A stretch of DNA of 16,096 nt from Prevotella sp. (GTDB taxonomy: Bacteria > Bacteroidota > Bacteroidia > Bacteroidales > Bacteroidaceae): contig JAIJUV010000047.1 in NCBI GenBank assembly GCA_022732315.1, forward strand, positions 1 to 16,096. Direction: 5' to 3'. A program made the position numbers and the translations under genes. Positions 6,587-12,972 of the stretch are shown one piece after another. Below the pieces are notes generated by a model, which was not told the DNA's origin, searched no databases, and saw only the letters and a list, made by a program, of their open reading frames with translations. Position 1 is the stretch's first letter, and the number at the start of each line of letters is the position of its first letter.

Positions 6587-6852
6587 TTCATCGGATTCCG
6601 CGGAGTTATCGGAACATTCTTGCTCCACGGATTACTCACGGATTTTAAACGGAAACTCGACCTGACGGTCGTGGCGATACCCCCTAAAGCTGGAGAACAT
6701 AGAGACTCATAGCTACAGCAATAGTGCAATGAGTACGGCGCAAGTGGAATGAATACGGCGCTAGCCCAATGGCCGCAAGGCCAAATCCGTTTAAATTCCG
6801 TGCGTAATCCGTGGAGCAAGAATGTTCCGTTTACTCCGCGGAATCCGATGAA
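6587..6852. repeat. 266 bp element with 67 bp inverted ends (MITE-like)
   Basis: The arms 6587-6653 and 6786-6852 are reverse complements at 63 of 67 positions. Their outer 20 bases and a central 25-base block (6611-6635 / 6804-6828) match perfectly. The 132-base middle holds a hairpin CGACC-tgac-GGTCG (6658-6671), two 20 bp direct repeats (6723-6742, 6743-6762; AATGARTACGGCGC core) and a hairpin TGGCC-gcaa-GGCCA (6770-6783). Outside, GGGGTATC at 6575-6582 pairs with GATACCCC at 6676-6683 within the element. It fills most of the 372-base gap between two cassette genes and encodes no convincing protein. No promoter was found in front of the primase-helicase gene. Confidence 0.9.
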
Positions 6853-6893
6853 GAAAACAATACTGAATTTTTGAATTTAAACAAACATAAATT

Positions 6894-9227
6894 ATGACAG
6901 ACAATCAACAACTAAACAAGAGAGAGAAGCCTCGATACTATGCAACAGACTTCCCCGAAATCCTAGAGAAAATTCCTCTAGCGGATAGAGTACTCTATCT
7001 GAGATACCAGGAACAATTCCACGGTATCGGAAAATTCGCATCCAAGAAAAACGATGATTCATCATTCAATGATGCATCATCCTTCAGCAATGCATCCTCA
7101 TCCGCAGATGCATCCTCCGAAAAAGTAACCCTGGCGCAACTCAGAAAAATTACGCAGGACGCCATGAAGGAGATCCACAAGCAGCCCGTCAACATCAAAG
7201 TGACATGCCCTACCTGCGGAAAGAGACACTGCTACGTGAAACGTTCCGACGGCAGAATCTACTGCTTCTCGTGCGAAATGAAGGGACAACTCGACGAGAT
7301 GAAATCACGCAGCTACAACGCTCAGCAGGGAGCCGACGGCAGCTTCAACTCCGACGGCAGCTTCAACCCCGACGGCTACTCCAACGCCACCAAGAAACGC
7401 AACGGCAAGGACCTGCCCGACAACTACGTGCCCATGAGCACCGACGACTACAAGGAAATAGATGCCGCCACCCGCTCCATCCTCTACCCCATCTACCCCT
7501 TCAGCGACCCCGAGGAAGAGGCACGGTTCATCGAGCACTTCCACCCCGCCAACGTTACCCAGCTTAACCCCAAGGCGAAACCCATGCTCCCGCCGCAGCG
7601 CATCCTCTCGCTCCAGGGCATGGTGCAGAAATACATCCAGGCGATTAACCTCTCGCCCGAGGTCATCCGCAAGGAGGGCGTGATGTGCGCCTTCATCATG
7701 CAGCCCGCCAACGACGCCAAGAGCGAGGACCCCAAGGGCGTGGAGGAGGTGCCCGCCATCGTATACTGCAACCGACTGTTCGGAAAAATCATTAATGCCA
7801 AGTTCCGCAGCGTGCAGCAGAACCCCGTCACCGGCGAATGGAGCAAGGGATTCACCCAGATTTCGCCCACCAAGCCCTGCGCCCCCTACGGCATCGACAG
7901 CATCAACGATCTGCGCCCCGACGCCGGTATCATCCGACAGATCATCATCACCGAGGGCGAAAAAGACCGCCTCACCCTGATGAGCTGCGGATTCCCCTAC
8001 GTGCTGAGCGTGGCCAACGGCGCCGCCACCAACATCGCCGAGAGCCACGAGGCCTTTGAGGAATGGATTCTGCAGGCTGAGGACATCGTAATCTGCGGCG
8101 ACTCCGACCGTCCGGGAAGAATGCTCGTCAAGTCGCTCATCAACCAGTATCCCACCCGTGCCAAGGTGGCGAGTCTGCCGGGCGGAAAGAAGGACATCAG
8201 CGAGGTGTACGAGGCGTTCGGCAGGGACGAGGTGGCGAGAATCATCAGCGAGGCGAAGCCGGCTAACGAGGGCGACGTGTACGACCTGGAGGAGAATGCC
8301 GACGAGGTGCTCGACATCCTGATGGGCAACTACGACCACGGCTACGAGGTGGGCATGGGCAAGCTCACCGACGGCATCTTCCACCCCACTTCGGATGGCG
8401 GACTCATCATCCTGACGGGTCGCCCGAACTCGGGAAAGACGGATTTCCTGAACTGCATGATGGCGCATCTGATGTACAACTGCAACAAGCGCGTGGCCTT
8501 CTTCTCGTTCGAGAAGCCTATCAAGGGCAAGCACGTGAGGGAGATAGCGCGCATTGCCCTGGGCGTGGAGAACACGGAGACGATGGACGGCAACGAATCG
8601 CCCGAGGAGGCGCGCCAGGTGAACCGCCACGCCCTGAGTTTCCTGATGAACCACATGGTGGATTTCGACACCAAGAGCCGTCTGCCCGACAGCAAATACA
8701 TCACGGAACTTGCCGAGAGCGAGATGAGGAAGAAGAAGCAGAAGATAGATTTCCTGGTAATAGACCCGTATGTGTTCATCAACGTGACGGAGGGCGGCAG
8801 CCGTGCCACGGAGACGGAGAAGGTGAAGCTGATGCTTACCCGACTGCAGCAGTGGAGCCGTGCGCATCACGTCTGGACGGTGGTGGTGGCGCACCCGAGA
8901 ATTCAGTATAAGGACGGCCACGAGGCATTCCCGCCGCTGGATCTCTACAGCATTGCGGGCAGTGCGCAGTGGGCGAACCTTGCGGATTATCTGCTCACGG
9001 TGACTCGCGTAAACAAGCCTCAGGAAGGCAAGATGTATTCCATCGTAGAGATGCTGAAGGTGAGAGACCAGGAGTTCTGCCGTCCGGGCAAGGTGTTCTA
9101 CATGAGGCAGCCCTGCGGCAGATACGACGAGCGTGCATCAGAAGAGGAATGCATCGCCGAGGTATTGTATGCCAAGGTTTTGCCGAAGGACGAGGAGCCG
9201 TGGGAGGAAGGGATAGTTTATAGTTAA
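6894..9227 (+). CDS. T7 gp4-type primase-helicase (zinc ribbon, Toprim, DnaB/RecA-like ATPase)
   Basis: Predicted bifunctional replication enzyme: it makes RNA primers and unwinds DNA at a fork. In order, a Ser/Asn/Asp-rich linker (residues 53-77); a zinc ribbon with C105, C108, C124 and C127 (CPTC ... CFSC); a second low-complexity linker (149-165) with repeated DGSFN; a primase core ending in a Toprim fold with E354 in TEGEKD and D403/D405 in CGDSDRPG; and a RecA-like helicase domain with Walker A GRPNSGKT (509-516), Walker B FLVIDP (D624), the VVVAHPR motif (about 663-669) and a possible arginine finger R705 in LLTVTRV. All expected catalytic residues are present. The order matches phage T7 gp4 and mitochondrial Twinkle, not chromosomal DnaG plus DnaB. 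Hence it most likely comes from a phage or other mobile replicon. It starts at the ATG at 6894 after an A-rich leader. The coding sequence from about 7430 to 8300 is visibly more GC-rich than its neighbours. Confidence 0.92.
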   Translation: MTDNQQLNKREKPRYYATDFPEILEKIPLADRVLYLRYQEQFHGIGKFASKKNDDSSFNDASSFSNASSSADASSEKVTLAQLRKITQDAMKEIHKQPVNIKVTCPTCGKRHCYVKRSDGRIYCFSCEMKGQLDEMKSRSYNAQQGADGSFNSDGSFNPDGYSNATKKRNGKDLPDNYVPMSTDDYKEIDAATRSILYPIYPFSDPEEEARFIEHFHPANVTQLNPKAKPMLPPQRILSLQGMVQKYIQAINLSPEVIRKEGVMCAFIMQPANDAKSEDPKGVEEVPAIVYCNRLFGKIINAKFRSVQQNPVTGEWSKGFTQISPTKPCAPYGIDSINDLRPDAGIIRQIIITEGEKDRLTLMSCGFPYVLSVANGAATNIAESHEAFEEWILQAEDIVICGDSDRPGRMLVKSLINQYPTRAKVASLPGGKKDISEVYEAFGRDEVARIISEAKPANEGDVYDLEENADEVLDILMGNYDHGYEVGMGKLTDGIFHPTSDGGLIILTGRPNSGKTDFLNCMMAHLMYNCNKRVAFFSFEKPIKGKHVREIARIALGVENTETMDGNESPEEARQVNRHALSFLMNHMVDFDTKSRLPDSKYITELAESEMRKKKQKIDFLVIDPYVFINVTEGGSRATETEKVKLMLTRLQQWSRAHHVWTVVVAHPRIQYKDGHEAFPPLDLYSIAGSAQWANLADYLLTVTRVNKPQEGKMYSIVEMLKVRDQEFCRPGKVFYMRQPCGRYDERASEEECIAEVLYAKVLPKDEEPWEEGIVYS

Positions 9228-9240
9228 TAGTTGATAGTTA
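9213..9240. repeat. Four 7 bp tandem units over the primase-helicase stop codon
   Basis: ATAGTTT, ATAGTTA, ATAGTTG and ATAGTTA run head to tail. The stop codon TAA (9225-9227) of the primase-helicase lies in the array, so the last residues (IVYS) are repeat-encoded. Confidence 0.9.
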
Positions 9241-9269
9241 ACAATCTTATTTTCAAGATATTGACGCCT

Positions 9270-9698
9270 ATGACAAAAAAAGAATACAACGAATTGAAGA
9301 AGCGGGCACACGAGATGATGCTCGCCGACTATGAGTGGATATTGCAGCAGGACCCGCAGCGGTATCAGTGGACGCATACACAGTGCTGGCTCATCGAGTT
9401 CGTGCACGACGTGAGGGATATCGCCTCGCTGAAGAGCATCAGCGTGGAGGAAGAGGAGGACCCCTGGCACGACAATCATTTCCGTCCGCAGCCGCTACAG
9501 CAGCTCTATAAGGACATCTTCGGTCAGATGGGCATCCCCGTGCCCCACTACCCCGCCAAGGCCCTGAACAAGCTGAGATCCATGGAGCAGCGCCGCCGCA
9601 TCTTACCCGACAGCATCACCCTGTTCTACATGAAAGAGATGCAGAAGAATCCTCCCTGCCGCATCATCGAACTGCTGCTGATGATGAACAGAGATTGA
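9270..9698 (+). CDS. Unrecognised 142-aa cassette protein
   Basis: I do not recognise this family. The protein is helical and charged, with a Tyr/Trp-rich first half (MMLADYEWILQQDP, WTHTQCWLIEF), an acidic EEEED segment near residue 60, and a Leu-rich C-terminus (IIELLLMMNRD). It has no signal peptide or membrane segment. I chose the ATG at 9270, followed by ACAAAAAAAG, because the upstream in-frame codons to 9231 lie directly in the repeat array and add an implausible IVNNLIFKILTP leader. The gene follows the primase-helicase after 42 bases and probably shares its transcript, which suggests a role in the same replication process; no direct evidence supports that. Confidence 0.75.
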   Translation: MTKKEYNELKKRAHEMMLADYEWILQQDPQRYQWTHTQCWLIEFVHDVRDIASLKSISVEEEEDPWHDNHFRPQPLQQLYKDIFGQMGIPVPHYPAKALNKLRSMEQRRRILPDSITLFYMKEMQKNPPCRIIELLLMMNRD

Positions 9699-9756
9699 GT
9701 CAAAGGGAGGCTAGATTGAATCTGAAGGGAGGCTAGATTGAATCTGAAGTGAAGCT
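9692..9756. repeat. Tandem repeat, three units of 21-22 bp
   Basis: Units at 9692-9712, 9713-9734 and 9735-9756 follow AGATTGAATCTGAAGGGAGGC plus T. The first unit contains the stop codon of the 142-aa gene (TGA at 9696-9698). The units are increasingly diverged at the edges. Confidence 0.85.
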
Positions 9757-9812
9757 TACTTGGAGCCGGGGTGAGGCTCAAATGAACGTTACGTAAGGCT
9801 CATTCCAACCCG

Positions 9813-9849
9813 GAGTGAGCCTTACTCCGGCTTGGAGTAAGGCTTGCTC
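9813..9849. repeat. 16 bp hairpin upstream of the M15 peptidase promoter
   Basis: Arms 9813-9828 and 9834-9849 pair over 16 positions (14 Watson-Crick, two G-U in RNA) around the loop GGCTT. No T-run follows on the plus strand, so a simple terminator is unlikely. The sequence from 9757 to 9862 contains several scrambled copies of GTGAGGCT / AGCCTTAC, as if built from a short shuffled repeat. Confidence 0.7.
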
Positions 9850-9904
9850 AGATTTGGCGCAAAGCTTGCTTCTAAAATGTCACCCACAATGTCACCCTGA
9901 AACT

Positions 9905-9936
9905 CTTGACAAGAGCCATTTTTTTTTGTATCTTTG
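9905..9936 (+). promoter_or_regulatory. Bacteroidota-type promoter of the M15 peptidase
   Basis: TTG at 9906-9908 and TATCTTTG at 9929-9936 (perfect TAnnTTTG) are separated by 20 bp. Predicted start near 9943, about 50 bases before the ATG. The M15, smalltalk and HU genes are therefore probably transcribed separately from the replication genes. Confidence 0.75.
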
Positions 9937-9993
9937 CAGTGTAATTCAGAAGAAAGTAGTAGGTAAAAGATTGATTCACAAATTAATAATCTA

Positions 9994-10464
9994 ATGCGTA
10001 TGGAACAACACACAGAACTGGAACTGGAGAGGATGCAGCAGATGCTCCTCTCCACCCACTTCACCCTAGGAGAGTTTCTCCGTTCGGGCACCGCCATCAA
10101 GTATGGCATCGACAACACGCCGCAGGATGCCATCATCATCATCCGCCTGATGATGCTCTGCGAGCAGGTATTGGAACCCCTGAGAAAGAATTTCGGAGTC
10201 ATCACCGTTACGAGTGGCTATCGCTGTCCGCAGCTGAACCTGGCTGTGCACGGCGTGCCGGGCAGTCAGCACACCCTAGGCGAGGCTGCCGATCTTTTCA
10301 TCCCCAACGATGAGATTCTGAAGAAGTATTCCGGCTTCATCGAGGAGCATTGCCATTTCGACCAGATGATCCTGGAGCCTCGTGGCGCCTCGCCCGGCAC
10401 GCAGCGCTGGCTTCATGTGAGCTACACGATGCGAAGGAAGAACCGTTATCAGATTTTGTTTTAA
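9994..10464 (+). CDS. M15-type peptidase (D-Ala-D-Ala carboxypeptidase / endolysin-like)
   Basis: Predicted zinc peptidase that cuts peptidoglycan cross-bridge peptides. The zinc-ligand pattern is complete: H93 and D100 in SQHTLGEAADLF and H141 in RWLHVSY; SGYRCPQLN (74-82) is the usual preceding motif of the M15A C-terminal domain. At 156 aa it is one catalytic domain with a helical N-terminus (FTLGEFLRSGTA) and nothing else. There is no signal peptide, so it either acts after release as an endolysin does, needs another export route, or is a phage-derived enzyme adopted by the cell. It has its own promoter, and the peptide gene follows within 26 bases. Start: ATG 9994; a second in-frame ATG at 10000 is possible. 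Confidence 0.9.
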   Translation: MRMEQHTELELERMQQMLLSTHFTLGEFLRSGTAIKYGIDNTPQDAIIIIRLMMLCEQVLEPLRKNFGVITVTSGYRCPQLNLAVHGVPGSQHTLGEAADLFIPNDEILKKYSGFIEEHCHFDQMILEPRGASPGTQRWLHVSYTMRRKNRYQILF

Positions 10465-10490
10465 TGATTCAAGACAAGAAAGGAGATACT

Positions 10491-10586
10491 ATGAAGAAAG
10501 AGACATGGAAAACAGTGATTCAGATTGTCATCTCGGTGCTCACAGCCATCGCCACATCGCTTGGCGTTAGCTCGTGCATGAGCTGA
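10491..10586 (+). CDS. Smalltalk-type small protein, 31 aa
   Basis: The 31-residue product MKKETWKTVIQIVISVLTAI... has a basic start, one hydrophobic helix (about residues 9-24) and ends SLGVSSCMS. It matches, from memory, the very small Bacteroidota proteins named smalltalk, usually found beside HU-related and cell-wall-hydrolase genes, exactly as here. It is probably membrane-associated; the Cys at 29 lies in VSSC, which resembles a lipobox but follows too late in so short a protein. The start at 10491 is preceded by AGGAGATACT, a strong Shine-Dalgarno, unusual in this window. A longer 40-residue form from the ATG at 10464, overlapping the upstream stop as TAATG, is possible. Function is unknown; a holin-like role next to the hydrolase is speculative. 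Confidence 0.8.
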   Translation: MKKETWKTVIQIVISVLTAIATSLGVSSCMS

Positions 10587-10594
10587 TAGGTATG

Positions 10595-10810
10595 ATCACG
10601 CTGGATTATATAAAATCACGCCGGATTATATAAAGTCACGCAGATTTTTGGCCTTACGGCCAAGGGCTAACGCCGTAAAAACCGGGGAAAAACAGAGTTC
10701 CTACTATAGAAGAATCTACGACCGAACAGGTAGAAAAATCTGCGAAATCTGCGAAATCTGCGTGACCATATCACGTCAGGCGTATGCCCAACGACCGAAC
10801 AGGTCGGAAA
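10595..10810. repeat. Repeat-rich intergenic region before the HU-related gene
   Basis: Bases 10587-10852 hold no gene. Visible are two 20 bp tandem units at 10595-10614 and 10615-10634 (ATCACGCYGGATTATATAAA) with a partial third; the hairpin TTGGCC-ttac-GGCCAA around 10649; 13 bp inverted arms GTCACGCAGATTT (10635-10647) and AAATCTGCGTGAC (10754-10766); three AAATCTGCG units ending at 10762; and a 15-base direct repeat ACGACCGAACAGGT at about 10719 and 10791. No matching promoter was found. Confidence 0.8.
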
Positions 10811-10852
10811 AATCAGATAAATTATTTTATTAACCCTTTAAATCTTTGTATT

Positions 10853-11494
10853 ATGAGCGTAAAGTACAGAAAAGTGAAGAACAACCGCAAGGGCTCAGCT
10901 ACCCGCGGCAAAATCTACGGCAAAGCCGTAGTAGACGGCGTGATCCGCACCAAGGAAATCGCCGAGAAAATCGGTAAGCGATGCACCCTGACCGAGCCAG
11001 ACATCATCGCCGTGATCAACGCACTGGAAACCGAAATCGCCTATGCCCTCGCCGACGGCAAGCGCGTGATCCTCGACGGATTCGGTTCCTTCAAGGTGGG
11101 CATCAGCACCTCCCCTGCCGATACCCCGAAGAAGTTCACCACCGCCAACATCAAGGGCTTCCACGTGGTCTTCGCACCAGCCATCGAGATGTACATGAAC
11201 AAGCGCATCAAGTCGATGCTCCGTGGCGTGAAGGTGGAGGAGATGACCGAGTACAACGGTCTCGACAGCGGTTCTGACGGCGGTTCTGACGGCACATCAG
11301 GCGGCGGCGGTAACTCTGGAGGAAGCTCCACCGGTGACAACAAGGACACTGGAGGCTCTGGTGACAACAAGGACACCGGAAACTCTGGTGACAACAAGGA
11401 CACCGGAAACTCTGGTGACAACAAGGACACCGGAGGCTCAGGCGACAACAAGGACACTGGTAGCTCAGGCGACAACGAGCACATTGTACTCTAG
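10853..11494 (+). CDS. HU-related DNA-binding protein with repetitive Gly/Asp/Asn tail
   Basis: Predicted nucleoid-type protein that bends or wraps DNA. Residues 1-125 form the HU-related domain common in Bacteroidota: the MSVKYRKVKN opening, helices around 33-65, GFGSF at 76-80 and the FTTANIKGFHVVFAPA beta segment at 95-110. After that, a Gly/Ser/Asp linker (139-160) leads into six 9-residue units based on GDNKDTGxS (161-213), the last of which runs into the stop. The tail is acidic and Gly-rich, not the Lys/Ala-rich tail usual for histone-like proteins. I chose the ATG at 10853 because homologues start MSVKY; the in-frame ATG at 10784 would add 23 residues coded by repeat sequence. It is the last gene of the cassette and is followed by a terminator. 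Confidence 0.88.
   Translation: MSVKYRKVKNNRKGSATRGKIYGKAVVDGVIRTKEIAEKIGKRCTLTEPDIIAVINALETEIAYALADGKRVILDGFGSFKVGISTSPADTPKKFTTANIKGFHVVFAPAIEMYMNKRIKSMLRGVKVEEMTEYNGLDSGSDGGSDGTSGGGGNSGGSSTGDNKDTGGSGDNKDTGNSGDNKDTGNSGDNKDTGGSGDNKDTGSSGDNEHIVL
11333..11494 (+). repeat. Six 27 bp in-frame units coding the HU-related protein's tail
   Basis: Units start at 11333, 11360, 11387, 11414, 11441 and 11468, each beginning GGTGACAACAAGGACAC or close to it. Units 2 and 3 are identical, which suggests recent duplication. The sixth is diverged and carries the stop codon (11492-11494). Gain or loss of units keeps the frame. Confidence 0.95.
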
Positions 11495-11561
11495 CCGAAC
11501 GAAGCTGTGAAAGATTTTGCAGGAGATTCTGCAGGATGAATCCTGCTGGCTTAAAAATTGA

Positions 11562-11604
11562 AAGGCGACGAAGTCACAAAGGCTTCGCCGCCTTAATTTT
11601 GTTT
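11562..11604 (+). terminator. Terminator after the HU-related gene
   Basis: AAGGCG-A-CGAAG (11562-11573) pairs with CTTCG-C-CGCCTT (11583-11594) with one mismatch, followed by AATTTTGTTT. A smaller hairpin GCAGGA-tgaa-TCCTGC lies just before at 11531-11546. Confidence 0.75.
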
Positions 11605-11640
11605 AATTTCGGAACTAATATATCTAAAAAGAGAAAAATA

Positions 11641-11672
11641 TTTGGTAATTTCGGGTTTTCTGCTTATTTTTG
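11641..11672 (+). promoter_or_regulatory. Bacteroidota-type promoter of the PCMD operon
   Basis: TTTG at 11641-11644 and TATTTTTG at 11665-11672 (perfect TAnnTTTG) are separated by 20 bp. Predicted start near 11679, about 36 bases before the ATG at 11715. Confidence 0.8.
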
Positions 11673-11714
11673 CAGTCGAATCATCACGAATAATTATAAT
11701 ATAAGGTGACATTT

Positions 11715-12878
11715 ATGAAAAGATATTCAAAATTCATACCTATCCTCGCGATAGCACTATCTGCCCCAGCATTCACCTCGTGCTTCAAGGACGAACCCCT
11801 CAATGCCGAATGCGACATCGAGCAGGCCTTCATCCCCAACAACGGCAACTGGGAAGAATGCTTCCTCAAAGCCACAGATACCCTGCAGAACGTGATGTCT
11901 ACGGAAGATGAAATCAGCTTCCTCGTAAAAAAGGGAACCGATCTCTCGCACTTCGCACCGAAATTCCAGATTACACCAGGCGCTACCCTATCGCCTGCCA
12001 ACGGTTCGGTGCAGGATTTCACCAACGGTCAAGTAACCTACACCGTTACTTCCGAGGATGGCAACTGGAAACGGCAGTACAGAGTGGGATTCACCTTCCC
12101 GCCCGTGGTTTACGAAGTGATGAAGTACGACTTCGAAAACTATTTCCTCAACGAAAACAAGCCCGTTCATAAATATTATGTCTGGAGCGACAAGAACGAC
12201 GACGGTACGCTTGCCAACAACTGGGCTACGGGAAATCCGGGCTTCTACATGAGCCGAAGCTCAGCCAAGCCAGACCAATATCCAACGGTGCCTGTGGAGC
12301 AAGGCTACGACGGTGCCTGCGTGAAGCTCACCACCAGCGATACCGACCAGTTTGGCGCAATGGCCAAGATGCCTATCGCTGCGGGCAACCTCTTCATCGG
12401 AAAGTTCGACGCCAGTCAGGCACTGAAGGATGCCATGAAGGCCACCCAGTTTGGCGTGCCCGTAAGCTTCAAGCCCACCAAATTCAGCGGCTACTACCGA
12501 TACAAGCGTGGCGATGTGTTCACCAACCGCCAGAAGAAGGTGGTGGAAGGCAAGAAAGACTACGGCACCATCTATGCCGTGTTCTACGACAACCACGACG
12601 CCGAGGGCAACAGCATCGTGCTCTATGGCGACAACGTGCAGACCAGCCCTCAGGTGGTGGCAATCGCCAAGTTGCCAGACATCGACGACACGCCCGAGTG
12701 GACCCATTTCGACCTCGACTTCGTTTATAAGAAGGAGGTGGATGCCCAGAAACTCAGAAACATGGGCTACAGCATGGCCATCGTCTGCTCATCGAGCGTA
12801 GAAGGCGCCTCGTTCATGGGAGCCATCGGAAGTACATTGTGGGTGGACCAGTTCCGCATCGCCTGCGAAAAGGAATAA
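11715..12878 (+). CDS. PCMD-domain lipoprotein
   Basis: Predicted surface or periplasmic lipoprotein of 387 residues. The signal peptide ends with the lipobox FTSC, giving a lipidated cysteine at about residue 23. Residues about 30-130 form a small beta domain (SFLVKKGTDLSHFAPKF, GQVTYTVTSEDGNWKRQYRV) of the type often found before PCMD domains. From about residue 135 comes the PCMD domain (putative carbohydrate metabolism domain), with KFSGYYRYKRGD, YGTIYAVFYD, TPEWTHFDLDF and the terminal GSTLWVDQFRI. The domain looks like a carbohydrate-binding beta-sandwich, but the ligand is not known. I chose the ATG at 11715 over a GTG nine bases upstream because it gives a standard MKRYSK lipoprotein start. 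It is the first gene after a strong promoter and is followed 94 bases later by an outer-membrane protein. Confidence 0.88.
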   Translation: MKRYSKFIPILAIALSAPAFTSCFKDEPLNAECDIEQAFIPNNGNWEECFLKATDTLQNVMSTEDEISFLVKKGTDLSHFAPKFQITPGATLSPANGSVQDFTNGQVTYTVTSEDGNWKRQYRVGFTFPPVVYEVMKYDFENYFLNENKPVHKYYVWSDKNDDGTLANNWATGNPGFYMSRSSAKPDQYPTVPVEQGYDGACVKLTTSDTDQFGAMAKMPIAAGNLFIGKFDASQALKDAMKATQFGVPVSFKPTKFSGYYRYKRGDVFTNRQKKVVEGKKDYGTIYAVFYDNHDAEGNSIVLYGDNVQTSPQVVAIAKLPDIDDTPEWTHFDLDFVYKKEVDAQKLRNMGYSMAIVCSSSVEGASFMGAIGSTLWVDQFRIACEKE

Positions 12879-12888
12879 ATGATTCTGC

Positions 12889-12965
12889 CAAAGAAGATTC
12901 AATGAGAAGATTCTTACAAAGAAGATTCATTAAGAAGAGATTGAGAAGATTTAGAAAAAAGAAGA
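12889..12965 (+). repeat. Purine-rich degenerate repeat between the PCMD and barrel genes
   Basis: The 94-base gap is mostly A and G and contains about five degenerate copies of AAGAAGATTC (from 12891 on). There is no promoter or terminator, which supports one transcript across the gap. Confidence 0.6.
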
Positions 12966-12972
12966 CAAGACA

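Noticed and set aside
6853..6893. Promoter directly before the primase-helicase gene
   Set aside because: No TAnnTTTG with a TTG about 20 bp upstream is present; the closest T-rich words do not fit the spacing.
7305..8921. Long minus-strand open frame of 538 codons opposite the primase-helicase
   Set aside because: It lies opposite a gene with clear motifs, has biased His/Val/Leu/Ala composition typical of an antisense shadow in GC-rich sequence, and shows no domain.
9231..9269. Longer start for the 142-aa protein
   Set aside because: The added residues would be coded by the end of the 7 bp repeat and AT-rich spacer, and the ATG at 9270 has a typical A-rich context.
10784..10852. Upstream ATG adding 23 residues to the HU-related protein
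   Set aside because: The extra codons lie in repeat sequence, and the ATG at 10853 gives the MSVKY start typical of the family.
10811..10852. Promoter in the leader of the HU-related gene (AATCTTTG near 10841)
   Set aside because: The -7 box has the wrong first base and no TTG lies 20 bp upstream.
11041..11484. Minus-strand frame rich in Ser-Pro-Glu repeats
   Set aside because: It is the shadow of the 27 bp repeats that code the HU-related protein's tail.
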